Shown: piece after piece, positions 20,653 to 30,724 of the stretch | How positions within the stretch are numbered: the stretch's first letter is position 1 | Layout of the letters: every line of letters begins with the position of its first letter | Made by a program: the position numbers and the translations under genes | Source of the DNA: Trichobilharzia szidati | Taxonomy: Eukaryota; Platyhelminthes; Trematoda; Strigeidida; Schistosomatidae | Length of the DNA stretch: 64,000 nt | NCBI GenBank assembly: GCA_944472155.2 | Contig: OX235279.1 | Coordinates: forward strand, 149,070,199-149,134,198 | Reading direction: 5' to 3' | Notes under the pieces: generated by a model | The model's input: only the letters and a program-made list of their open reading frames with translations | Told to the model about the DNA's origin: nothing | Database searches by the model: none

Positions 20653-23411
20653 ATATATGTCCAAACCAAGTTGACTTTTAACGGTTAAACCTCTTGAATA
20701 TTCACACAAATCCATACTTGCTGCAAATCATACCTCCAAGGTATTTTTACGAGAAAGAATACATAACTGCAACATCAAACTTGAATCTTATCGAACGAGA
20801 ATCAAAAATATAGACGACTGTTTAACATTACTTGTTACAAGTCATATCTATGAATCCTTCCAAAAACTGTTTAATGAACGAGAATCTCATTTTCATAATG
20901 TCACTAAAAGAAGACAAATACAAAAATTCTTAAAACTCGAAGAAAAGAAACAACCAAAGAAAACCTCAACAAATGATATGAAGAATATTAGAGCCATACA
21001 TAACATGTCAGACAAGATACTAACCGAAAGTGAAATCTCATTACTACAGAAAGGTCTGAATTTCAATATCACCAGAAAGCCATTATCGGTCCAGGAAATA
21101 GCACCTATCATTGAACCTGCTCTACAACAATTCACCAATGAAGAATCACAACCTGTTCGTCAAAAGATATCACACATATTAATGACACAACGAAACATAC
21201 CATCTAATCTCAACAAACAAGAATATGAAGCCTTAAGAAATTTGAAGAAGGACAAAAGCATCGTTATAACGAAAGCCGACAAGGGAAATGTCACCGTGAT
21301 TATGAACAGAACGGATTACGAAAAGAAGGCGATCGAACACCTATCTGAAGGACCATACTTACTCATTGAAGAGAAGAAGAAATCCGCCGAATTCAACAAA
21401 ATGAAAATAAATACAAACAGAGTCCTTCAAGAAATGAAACCCAAAATTGGAAATCCTCTCTGGTTTAAACTAAAACCAAAGTCTTATGTACCTTCAAGAT
21501 TCTACGGTCAACCAAAGATACATAAACCCACAGTTCCATTGAGACCAGTAATAGATTTCACCAACTCACCGACATACAACCTATCTAAATACTTACTCTC
21601 GATACTACAACCCCTACAAAAGGACACTCAAAATATTGTCAGGAATTCATATGATTTCAAATCCCAAATAGAACACCGAGAAATTGATAAAGAAGACATT
21701 ATGGTAAGCTATGATATTAACTCATTATATACTAGTATCCCCATTACCGAAAGTCTTGATATCATCTCCAGTCTTCTAGAATCAGATACAACGCTATCAC
21801 AAAGATGTCCACTGGACACCAGTCAAATAATTAAGAGCTTAAAATTCTGTCTAGAAAATAATTATTTCACATTTAAAGGGAGTTTATATAGACAGACAAA
21901 TGGTGTTACTATGGGTTCACCAGTCTCACCAATAGTCGCCGACCTTTTCATGAATAAATTCGAAAATAACATCTTTTCAAGCATACTCACTCCTAAAATA
22001 TGGTTAAGATATGTGGATGATACTTTTGTAGTACTAAAACGAGATTTACACAATTCATTCCTGGAGAAAATAAACTGTGTATGTCCCAGAATCCAATTCA
22101 CTTCGGAAGCAGAATCAGACATCGGTGAACTACCATTTCTAGACTGCCTAGTTAAGAGAAAGGAAAACGGACATTTTAGTATATCCATATTCAGGAAGAA
22201 AACCCACTCAAATAAATATTTAGACTTCAAGTCATCACACCCCATCAGCGCAAAGATTTCAGTTGTTTCAAGTCTTCTTAGACGAGCACACTCTCTGATA
22301 ACCGACGAGAAAGAAAAAGAAGAAGAAATATCAAACATTACTGAAACGCTCAAGCAAAACAACTACCCATGGAACTTCATCAACAAAATCAACACAGGCA
22401 TCAAGTATGGCCGAAAACGCATCCCGAAAACATGGACATCAACAGTCGTCATTCCATATAGAGAAGAGACGTCAGACGATATCAGAAGAGTACTCAATCA
22501 GCTCGATATTAGAGTTTTCTTCAAAACATCAGACACACTTCAAAGCAACCTTGTCCATATAAAAGACCAAATCCCTAAAGATTCGCTATCTAATTGTGTT
22601 TATAAGATAAAATGCTTGGAATGTGATGCGATATACATCGGACAAACTTCTCGAGAAATCAAAATCAGAAGAAATGAACACCGTAGAGCATCTCTTCGAC
22701 CACCGAAGAATCCTGTTGAACTACAAAGACTTGAAAAATCATCAGCCATAGGTCTACATGCTATAGAATCAGGCCACAAAATTGATTTTGACAATGTTGA
22801 AATAATCCAGAAAAACTTCAGAAATCACAAAGAACGTTTGATATCAGAAACACTTCATATCAAGTGGAATCAAAATTGCCTGAATAGGAATGATGGACTA
22901 AAACAGAATCTGACCTGGTTACAACACCTCCCTCCCCCCCATCAAGTGACAAAACCAACACGAATGTGATAAGCACTTTCATTATGTAAACACACGCTGC
23001 TTTTATAATCTCATACACTTATCAAATCCAACAATCTACACATGATGATTTGTTATCTTTACCAATTCACCAACTTAACAACTAAAAATGTCCCAGACAG
23101 ACGAACGATGATCAAGTTAGTAAAATTTTCTTTCTTTTTTCGATATTATAACAGACATACTATTACCTTTGTTATTTGGTATAGTTATCTTCATCGCTAT
23201 TTTTACTTTCAATATGTCCCTTTAACTTGACCTATGTCTATTTTCTCACCCCCTAACTGTTTGTTATATATATGCTGAGATTTTGTAAATTCCGGTTTAA
23301 TAATACTTTGATAAAGCTATTAGCATTAAATAGCGAAACGTCAGTAAAAACAATATCGTTTTGTTTTTCACTCATTGGGAAATACAAAAACCTTTATTAT
23401 TATTATTATAA
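20653..23411 (+). mobile_element. PLE 2, inserted in the right terminal repeat of PLE 1
   Basis: Bounded by the duplicated target TAATTGCACAATT. It ends in a TTATTATTATTA run. No hammerhead or inverted terminal repeat was found inside its borders, so it belongs to another PLE lineage or lost its 5' terminal repeat by truncation. Confidence 0.8.
20675..22969 (+). CDS. Penelope-like reverse transcriptase/GIY-YIG protein, nearly complete
   Basis: From the first ATG (20978) the protein has 663 residues. The same frame is open for about 101 further codons upstream to 20675 with no ATG, and that extension looks coding. Visible blocks, numbered from 20978: KADKGNVTVIM, typical of PLE N-termini, near 98; RFYGQPKIHK near 186; SYDINSLYTSIP near 244; GVTMGSPVSPIVADLF near 309; LRYVDDTFVV near 343 with the catalytic Asp pair; GIY-YIG core CVYKIKCLECDAIYIGQTSRE with IYIG near 552. 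No internal stop is present. It is the best preserved PLE protein in the window. The upstream extension suggests either a 5' truncation that removed the start or a start in an upstream segment. GIY-YIG scraps of the same subfamily (IYVGQTSREMK) occur in the tandem units after 52.6 kb. Confidence 0.9.
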   Translation, partial: LLTVKPLEYSHKSILAANHTSKVFLRERIHNCNIKLESYRTRIKNIDDCLTLLVTSHIYESFQKLFNERESHFHNVTKRRQIQKFLKLEEKKQPKKTSTNDMKNIRAIHNMSDKILTESEISLLQKGLNFNITRKPLSVQEIAPIIEPALQQFTNEESQPVRQKISHILMTQRNIPSNLNKQEYEALRNLKKDKSIVITKADKGNVTVIMNRTDYEKKAIEHLSEGPYLLIEEKKKSAEFNKMKINTNRVLQEMKPKIGNPLWFKLKPKSYVPSRFYGQPKIHKPTVPLRPVIDFTNSPTYNLSKYLLSILQPLQKDTQNIVRNSYDFKSQIEHREIDKEDIMVSYDINSLYTSIPITESLDIISSLLESDTTLSQRCPLDTSQIIKSLKFCLENNYFTFKGSLYRQTNGVTMGSPVSPIVADLFMNKFENNIFSSILTPKIWLRYVDDTFVVLKRDLHNSFLEKINCVCPRIQFTSEAESDIGELPFLDCLVKRKENGHFSISIFRKKTHSNKYLDFKSSHPISAKISVVSSLLRRAHSLITDEKEKEEEISNITETLKQNNYPWNFINKINTGIKYGRKRIPKTWTSTVVIPYREETSDDIRRVLNQLDIRVFFKTSDTLQSNLVHIKDQIPKDSLSNCVYKIKCLECDAIYIGQTSREIKIRRNEHRRASLRPPKNPVELQRLEKSSAIGLHAIESGHKIDFDNVEIIQKNFRNHKERLISETLHIKWNQNCLNRNDGLKQNLTWLQHLPPPHQVTKPTRM

Positions 23412-23511
23412 TAATTGCACAATTTATATTCACCATCGTATTATCCTATAGACAAAACACCATGATTGGTTTATATTTGAATTTTTATTTGTAAACTTAT
23501 ATATATTAGAG

Positions 23512-23555
23512 TTAAGCCTGATGAGATCTAATTGAAAACAATATTGTTCGCTTAA
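23512..23555 (+). ncRNA. Hammerhead ribozyme (PLE 1, right end)
   Basis: TTAAGC (23512-23517), CTGATGA (23518-23524), helix II GAT/ATT with a CTA loop (23525-23533), GAAA (23534-23537), helix III ACA/TGT, triplet TTC (23547-23549), GCTTAA (23550-23555). Both catalytic boxes and a perfect 6-bp helix I are present. Predicted cleavage is after 23549. Confidence 0.8.
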
Positions 23556-23573
23556 ATGTGTTGTTCTACATTC

Positions 23574-24270
23574 TCATAAACAACGTTGTTTTTAATGATA
23601 GTAATAATAATAATAATAATAGGTTTGTTCCGGACGAAATGCTTACACAGTGTACAGAATTCTCAGTGCAATTTATGGCATAATATTTTCTCTTCATGCA
23701 AGATTTTCAAGTAGAATAGAGATTTAGAGTATATGATGTTACGCAGTGTTGTTCTGGCTGAAGCACAGATCAATCCCTTACGATATATTTCCCTCGTCTC
23801 CGAGATATGACCACCAGTATTCTGAAAGTCAATTAAAAATATTCGTGAGTACGCTTTGCTACTCAAGGACATAATTCAATGATTAAGACAATAAGAATTC
23901 GAGAAAATATGACTTATTATGTTGGTTGGAAATTCAGGTAACCCAGTAGTTCAAGGACACCGTCAGTTTAAAGTTGATAATTAGTAACTCACTTCATAAT
24001 CTTAAATCATAAGTGGAATATATTGCATATCTTCATTTTTCTAGTATAACAGTAACAATGTTTAATAATTCACATTTATTGGCCTAGTTACTAACATAAA
24101 ATCACTTTATTTATTAGAAAGCGAATCATCAACACGATGAGGGCAGATACACAAACATTCATCTTTCTTATGTGGACAATAATTCAAGTAATTAAATTTG
24201 TATTTTCTCTCAGTGTGAATAAGAAACAATGGAGATTGACTACGATCTAGTATGGAGGTGTGATAGAGAC
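23574..24270. other. No gene recognised
   Basis: AT-rich with a short AATAATAAT run near 23600. Nothing coding was recognised. Confidence 0.45.
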
Positions 24271-24590
24271 AATGTGTGCCAACGGAATATGATTCTCACA
24301 TATTCCCACAGTTCAATACTACGATAGCAACAGAATACGATATATCTATCTTAACATTCTATTTGATGTTAGAGACAGAATACATTTCCCACAGTTATAT
24401 ACTGCATTAACAAAAGAATACTATACATATTTGGACATTCTATTTCATGTCGTTTGATGTAAGCCTAAATCACATGCTCCGTGATTGGTTAAAGAATATA
24501 AACTGTAGATGCATAAACAACAGTTTGATCAATGGAAAATATACTTTGGCTTCCGTGTCTTGTCTTCTGTTGTTACGCTAGTAATCACCG
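24270..24590 (+). mobile_element. Possible solo LTR with internal duplication
   Basis: The block starts near TGTGTGCCAACGGAAT and ends CTTGTCTTCTGTTGTTACG, the same terminal motif as the solo LTR at 16.15 kb. Inside, two diverged copies of about 95 bp begin ATTCCCACAGTT and ATTTCCCACAGTT and each continue to ACATTCTATTT. No clear target duplication was found, so the borders are uncertain. Confidence 0.4.
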
Positions 24591-25124
24591 ATTCTCATTT
24601 ATCTGGAAGATGACAAAATTGCCTAGTTTTTAAAAAAAAATTAGTTTGAACTAACTTAACATGACAGATATCCTACACTTATTGGTCTGCTTAAAACTTG
24701 GGCTACTGAAGACCTCCATCAGTATATTGCATATAGTTTATCTTATTCATTGTGTTTAAATCTGGTAAAATATGGCCACTAATACTGTTATTTAATCTGG
24801 CGAGTATTTAAAACACTTACAACCTGCAGTTTATCAAGTTTCTACTAAATATATGAGAAGCATTATCCTCAATGGCAGGTTATCCCAGTACATGAGATGA
24901 CGGTTTCTGAGTGTACTTTTTATAAGTGGCATTCAACAGAATACCATGTAATTCTCGAAGCCGAAAAAGAATTGTTATAATGATGGATTGGTTTGCTTTT
25001 CAGGTCAGATGGAACTGTGTCACACGATCTACTGTCAGCTAGTCTTTTATTCGAAGATCCTGGCCGAAGAGAAAATATATGTAATAAACTCCACTGATAA
25101 TTTTGTAAATTGTATAAACATTAG

Positions 25125-25360
25125 AAGTTAATTGGTGGATGGTCACTAGTAGTGGAATCCAGGATGCGCACTTCGTCCTATTCGGGACTCGTCAGCTGGA
25201 TGTACCTGCATTCCACTGCTAGTCACCATCCACCAATTCAATTCTAATTACACGCCCAGACATTGTCGAAACATCTGCACAAGAAGCCGACATGTCAACT
25301 TGAGACGGAGCACTTCGGTCTAATCAATCTACGAGAAAATCTAAAATTGAATTAAATAAT
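25125..25360 (-). repeat. Smα-like repeat with hammerhead (copy 2)
   Basis: The ribozyme lies within a long palindrome: GGTGGATGGT...ACCATCCACC forms an extended helix I (25134-25233). Upstream on the minus strand, instead of the tRNA-like head of the copy at 0.4 kb, there is the segment that also occurs at 540-690 (TTCTTGTGCAGATG, TGACATGTCGGCTTC), in the opposite relation to the ribozyme. The copy is probably rearranged. Confidence 0.65.
25157..25202 (-). ncRNA. Smα-type hammerhead ribozyme
   Basis: Minus strand: helix I ATCCAG, core CTGACGA (25189-25195), helix II GTCC/GGAC, then GAAG (25171-25174) where GAAA is expected, helix III GCGC, triplet ATC, CTGGATTCC. The only core deviation is A15.1 to G, which still allows a G-U closing pair. 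Predicted cleavage is after the base at 25163 (minus strand). Activity is probably reduced. Confidence 0.65.
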
Positions 25361-26309
25361 TGTATAAACATTGTTCAGAATAAAGCTATTATTATCAATA
25401 AAGTAACATACTGATGTTTACTGCTCACCAGATAATGTGACATACATTCATATTAAGATAGAATTCACTACAACCAGTCATTGGAGTTCCAACCATAGTA
25501 GATAGCACAAGACGTTATAAATTGTACCGAACCAACAGAAGATCAGAGCCAGTAAGAAACCATAGAGAAGCAAAGAGAAAAAAATAAAATAATACAGTTT
25601 TTATACCCTACACTTTCAAACGTATTTTAGGCAGTTTATAACTACTAAATTATCTGAACAGCGCCGCATAACGGGAAAAAGGCATGCAAGGTGATGCACA
25701 ATTCAATTATTAATTCCATGAAAAAAATTCGTAGTTTTTCACGTTGCAAACACTGCTCAATAGCTTTTCGTCAGACAGTGTGGACTGTTAGACTACTAGG
25801 TGTTAAGATGGCGAACTTGTATATTGGTTTGGAATTAAAAGCAAGCCAGAAGCAATCCACCTACAAGAGGTCAATACGAATAAACAAAATATGCGATTTG
25901 TAACTTAGTTGTTAAACTGACGAGTATTCCTTGAACAGGATGGTGACTACACTCAGTGAAACGCAGAATTTACACTCTTTTCGACAGCCAATCAGATAAA
26001 ACTCAATCACAACACCTACCTCTTTAAAGGAATTCACATTCAACTTTAATACCTTCAAGGTGTAGTTTTATTAGTTGAGTTATTGTGTTACATTAGACAT
26101 ATATTAATTGACTGAGTATTTTCTAAACTTTCCCTATCGACTTACAAAACTAGAATGATGATATTTGTTGGTATATGGACGAGATGTTGCAGAATGGCAT
26201 CGATGATGTTTTTAGAAATAAATATTTAAATAATTTTTACCAGTAAATTTTAATACTTATTACAACAATGCCCTAAAACTGATCATTGAAATTAAAGACT
26301 ATCGTAATC

Positions 26310-26650
26310 TGATGCTGGGTGGTTGAGTTTGAGAGGGGCAATCGACAGAAGTGTTTCGTGCTTACTACCACTAATCAGCAGGGCGTATCTGCAGCTTCGA
26401 ACGAACTGAGGTCTTGCTGGAAGTTTAAGCCATCACCACGCAGTCAGAGACGTAACCATTGGAAGTATACAATATCGTGTGTCTAGTCCTTGATGCTAGT
26501 TGACTCTGTTTTAAATCGGAGACAGAGCATTAGTCCCTTCAAGTTTGCAGATATGCCTTCCTGATAAGTTCCAATAAGCAGGAAACCCAGGTTTTAGGTT
26601 TCCTGCAGATTGCCTTGAAACATCCAACATAATTCCAAAGTGCACTGGGT
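26310..26650. repeat. SINE family B, inverted pair (locus 2, decayed)
   Basis: A minus module at about 26345-26384 (core CTGATTA, GAAA intact) and a plus module at 26555-26600 (core CTGATAA, GAAA intact) repeat the back-to-back arrangement at 14.8-15.2 kb. Both cores have lost an invariant G8, so neither should cleave. Confidence 0.55.
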
Positions 26651-27049
26651 CATCTGTTGGAAGGCATCACTAATACCACCGTTTTGTTCCAATCCATTCT
26701 ATGTATGGTCTAGGGAAACATTTCAACCGTTCACTTCCTATGACCGAACTGTGTAACCTTAATTCTCTTTGATTTATACTTAAAGTTGATGTAGACCTTG
26801 TCTTTCTCAACAGATAAACTTTAAGTTTATGGAAAACAAAAATAAAACTTTCAGTCAGAAAATGAAATTATTTCAAGTTGTTTAAACATTTTGCGAAAAA
26901 GAAATACTTTTGTTCAAAATTTGTTTTGATAAGCAATAGAATTGTAGTTTAATCAAAATAATGTTTTTTTCCTAGCATTTTGAGTTTTTGTTTTAAGATC
27001 AAAGTCACGCAATGAATGTTTCAGACAAGTATTTCAAAAGTGAATTACG

Positions 27050-27064
27050 CGTATATATATATAC

Positions 27065-27101
<37 letters not shown>
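27050..27101. repeat. (AT)n microsatellite
   Basis: An alternating TA tract with a few C interruptions. Confidence 0.9.
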
Positions 27102-27102
<1 letters not shown>

Positions 27103-27419
27103 CTAATCGCAGCCAATAAAGAAACCCAGAATGAATTAAACGTAAAATAGGGAATACCAGAGAGTAAGAGTGATAAGTGTTAACTGCAAGAAAATGAAAC
27201 TGCTGCGAATTTTCAAATTTCTCATTCAGTTCATGCCATTTTTTTATTGATTTTCCATCCCACTGTTAAATATACAAATAGATAATGCTTAATATAAGCA
27301 TTCATCATACGTGTGTATTATCCCAGTGTATGTTCACTGTCTAAGAAATCAGTGCTTTGTAGGGGAATTTTAAGCTCTGTATTAGTATTGGATTAATTCA
27401 CATTTGACTTATTATTTAT

Positions 27420-28231
27420 TTTTTTATATTTATTGTTCCCTTGGGTTCCTAGTGGAACATAGGGCTTCAACTGCACGTCTCCACTTGTTTCTGTCTTCTG
27501 CTGTACTTTTCACTTGCATCCATGTTAGTCCATAGTGTTTCAACTCCTCTTCACACGATCTCCTCCATGTCAACCTTGGACGTCCTCCCACTCGCCGCTT
27601 CCCTTTCGGGTTCCACTCGAGTGATGGCCTGACGCGCGATGTCACTCAGCGGCCTCCTCAGCGAGTGTCCAATCCATCTCCACTTTCTCCTGAATATTTC
27701 TTGAGCGATTGGTTCCTGTTTTGTTTGTTCCCATAGTTTCTTGTTGGTTCTTGTTCTTTCTGGCCATCTGATCTTGAGTATAGAACGAAGACAGCTGTTG
27801 ATAAAGGTCTGCAACAGGCTGTTGGAAATATTCTTGGTGACCCGCCAAGTTTCTGATCCGTATAGAAGAACTGACTTGACGTTTGTATTGAAAATCCGAG
27901 TTTTGTTGTTGATGCTGAGTGACGAAGATTTCCAGATTGATTTCAGGTTGATGAATGTGTTTCTCGCCTTTCCGATTCTCGATTTGACATCTCGTCCGTT
28001 CCTCCTGTAGTTGAGACAATGCTCCCTAGATAAGTGAATGAAGTAACCTCTTTCAAATCCCTCCCGTTGATGGTGATTGGCGCTGGATGTTGCTGTTGTT
28101 GTTGTTGGTTGGTTATTTTCATAACCTCCGTCTTGTCTATGTTCACCTGGAGTCCTGTCTTTGCTGCTTCTTCGACCGACAGTTTGTCGGTTTTCGCTTG
28201 TAAGTCTTCGATTTTGTGTGACATCAAACAT
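27420..28231 (-). pseudogene. RTE-type LINE, 3' fragment
   Basis: The minus strand encodes the C-terminal part of an RTE-type endonuclease-reverse transcriptase: FTYLGSIVSTTGGTDE, RIFNTNVKSVLLYGSETW, SCLRSILKIRWPERT, EIFRRKWRWIGHSLRRP, then in a shifted frame NPKGKRRVGGRPRLTWRRS. At least three frames are needed. It stops at the RT thumb/C-terminal region, with no endonuclease and no YADD box, so it is a 5'-truncated insertion. The 3' tail (TTGAAGCCCTATGTTCC, then CAAGGGAACAATAAAT) is the one shared with SINE family E. Confidence 0.8.
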
Positions 28232-28454
28232 AAGGCCTTTTTACATTTGACTTATCAATTAGCTAATGATAGGCATTCTAACATCATTCACTTCTTTGTA
28301 CTGATGCAGTACTTAACATATTTCATCTGATTGTGTGCGGTTCAATGAGAATAAAATCAGTTCCCTTGTACACCTGATCGATAATATTCTATTAGTAATA
28401 ATAAGCAGAAAGTTACAGGTTTTTTTTTTGCATTACTAACCAACATCTTAGACA

Positions 28455-28600
28455 GTTACTGGACACCAGGGGACAGTTGACTTCGCTTTGGACTATTCAG
28501 CAGTGCGCATCCATGATCGTATCAAGGAGAGAATTTAGGGAGTTCAAATTACAGATTGAGGATGTTTACCATTCAGTCAGTGATTGCTTGTTTGTCAAAT
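28455..28600 (-). repeat. SINE family A relic
   Basis: Minus strand: CACTGACTGAATGGTAAAC is A-box-like, followed by a lost B box and a ribozyme scrap, GCACTGCTGAATAGTCC. The helix-II partner and GAAA are degraded to GAAG. Confidence 0.4.
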
Positions 28601-28981
28601 TTAACCTATTTTGCAGTGATATTTCAATTCACCTTATAAATTATGCTAATTAATTCATTTTTCAAGAAGATTCATTTGATAAATTAGTGTGATCAGATGA
28701 TTTCTGTGAGATTGATATGTGGTGGCTTTCTGAAATAAACAGGATCTCAAATGTTCTGGAAATCGTTGAGTTAAACTATGTGAAACTTTATTCTGTATCT
28801 ATAAGAGGTGTAGCAGTTTACAGCTGACGAAATTTGATAACTTTCTGTGTAGAGCAGCTGCATCCCAGCATTCGACGCGTAAATTATGTACACAACAAAA
28901 GGATTTGACTGGAAGAGCACTACTTGGCTACACTAAGCCAATTTCCTTCACGAAACGTAGGAATAATTTATTCAATTTTCT

Positions 28982-29330
28982 TTGAGATTTACACAGATAG
29001 AGTTTTGTTTTGACATATATCTACTTTTCATCGTGTTCCCTGTATCTGTGGAACTATACAGTGAAATCTTGATCAGAATTCATATAAATCAATTAGTGTT
29101 CTTCCGTTGGTTTTACAGTAAGGTAAGTCACTTTCCGCATATGTTGTTTTCTCTGAACGGATATACACTTTCCTTGAAACGTCCTATTGGATCAGAAATG
29201 TATAAACAGTGGAGCCATACATCTGTTTACATTTAGCGTGAAAACACATTGTTTTACATGTTTTACGTGGTATTTGTGTATATCTTTTCGTGGGTGAATA
29301 TCTCTTTTCTGTAGCATCTATCATCTTAAA
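28982..29330. other. No gene recognised
   Basis: An 84-codon open frame lies on the + strand at 28982-29236. It has no recognisable domain and low-complexity hydrophobic composition. It is most likely fortuitous. Confidence 0.4.
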
Positions 29331-29429
29331 GTATGATCAACAAATGAATAAGGAAATATTCGGATGCCAGGTTATATTTATTTCATTGAACAAACAGTAA
29401 TAAGTCATAAATGAAAAAATTCTGCACTG

Positions 29430-29645
29430 GTTATAGGATTTCATCATGAGCTGACATCGGTTAGAGAACCATTGGAAAACCTGGGAGTATGGGACACCAA
29501 CCCCAGTGGGTGCGTACTGTGAAGAGTCCCAAACCAGGACGAAACAGCAGTCCAGTACTTCCGGGTTTTCCAATGGTTCTTCAACCGATGTCAGCTCATG
29601 ATGAAATCCTGTAACCAATCAAATCAAATCCCTACAAACCAACAT
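29430..29645. repeat. SINE family A, collapsed inverted pair
   Basis: The minus-oriented 3' part (29430-29490) is joined directly to a plus-oriented ribozyme and tail (29500-29645). The tRNA-like heads and the spacer seen at 8.1-8.6 kb are missing, so this is the same inverted unit with its centre deleted. Confidence 0.6.
29514..29558 (+). ncRNA. Hammerhead, SINE A, core position 3 deleted
   Basis: GTACTG (29514-29519), TGAAGA (29520-29525), GTCC/GGAC, GAAA (29541-29544), triplet GTC (29550-29552), CAGTAC (29553-29558). Helices I and II are perfect, but the C that opens CTGAAGA is absent, so it is probably inactive. Confidence 0.6.
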
Positions 29646-30054
29646 CTAAATTCTGGCTGCCTATAAATTTCTTATGGGACTCAATACACATGAAAATACC
29701 ATAATAGTACTTCATCCTACTTTCAAAACGTAAGTAGTGTAAATTTTACGTATAAAATGTCAAGCTGACCAACTACCAAACCCATATCCGCTAATAGAGT
29801 CTTAAGATTAGCTTGACTACAGCTGGTCATGTTATTAGCATGTCCAAATTAATAGCACTATACTTGAGCTAGAATTTAAGAGTAATCAGTTCAATTTAGT
29901 CTGGGAAATTCGGATGATAATTTCCACAAAACTGCTGTCTTACGTTATCATTTTATCGCCAAGTCTCAACTGGTTTGCTAATTATTCTTTAGATGAATCA
30001 AATATATAATTCTATCTAACAAATGCGTTATTGCGAAAAGATTCACTAAGACAT

Positions 30055-30215
30055 CTAGAAAAAAGACAAAATAATTGAGCAAAGGATATCCTTTTCAATA
30101 ATTTCCTCTTCTGGCTATACAGTTATATGTATGTTTGTAAACATAGAATATTCTAGAATAGAGCCAGAAGAGGAAATTATCGAAAACAATATTTTCTGCC
30201 CAATTATTTCGTTTT
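30055..30215. mobile_element. PLE terminal-repeat pair with hammerhead-like motifs
   Basis: Two inverted copies of about 60 bp flank a spacer of about 45 bp. Each has the order GAGC or TAGC, CAGAAGA, GGAAATTAT, GAAA, a palindromic segment, then GCTC or GCCC (minus 30077-30117, plus 30161-30201). This is the PLE family-R ribozyme layout with core U4 changed to A in both copies. No coding sequence is left between them. Confidence 0.45.
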
Positions 30216-30724
30216 TTCCTAAATGCTTTATTATTGAAGTAGATGTCTTAGAGTCGAAGCCCTCCGTGTTTACACTTAAATCATTCAAGAGAAATGTTTA
30301 CTCAGAATTGCAAATATACCCTGCCTATGAAAGCAAACGCTCGAGCGTCACGTACAGTGATTTCTTCCTATAGAGAACATCATATTATAGTGAACCGTAA
30401 TGCATAGCAGCGTTATTTCAGTTAGATTGATGAACACACTGTACATCTAGTTAATAGAATTTAACATTTAGTACTAAACAGACTTTTTCGTCAACAAATT
30501 CGAATAAAGTTAAACGTTTTATTCTCGAGAAGTTAGTTGCATTCAATAAGTGATATATAGTGGGTTTCATTTATTCTCCTTGCCTAAATGTAGTAGTTTA
30601 GCGTAGTTTAGTGATCATGAGTTGCAAACTCTGAAGACTACGTTTTTCAAAAAGATATAGAACTTAAAACATCAGAAATAATCAAATAAAAAAATGAAAG
30701 AAACTATTTTATCTACCATTAAGT

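Larger units (their letters stand above)
18677..23573 (+). mobile_element. PLE 1 with inverted terminal repeats, interrupted by PLE 2
   Basis: The left terminal repeat (18677-19070) is the reverse complement of two separated pieces, 20400-20652 and 23412-23573. Those two pieces are the right terminal repeat, split by the insertion of PLE 2 (20653-23411). The 13-bp target motif TAATTGCACAATT is present at both junctions (20640-20652 and 23412-23424). Each outer end has a hammerhead. The protein lies between the repeats on the + strand. Confidence 0.85.

Noticed and set aside
21862..22362. A 166-codon minus-strand protein
   Set aside because: It is antisense to the intact PLE 2 reverse transcriptase.
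18677..23573. A DNA transposon defined by terminal inverted repeats
   Set aside because: The enclosed proteins are Penelope-like reverse transcriptases and the inverted ends hold hammerheads, which fits PLE terminal repeats.
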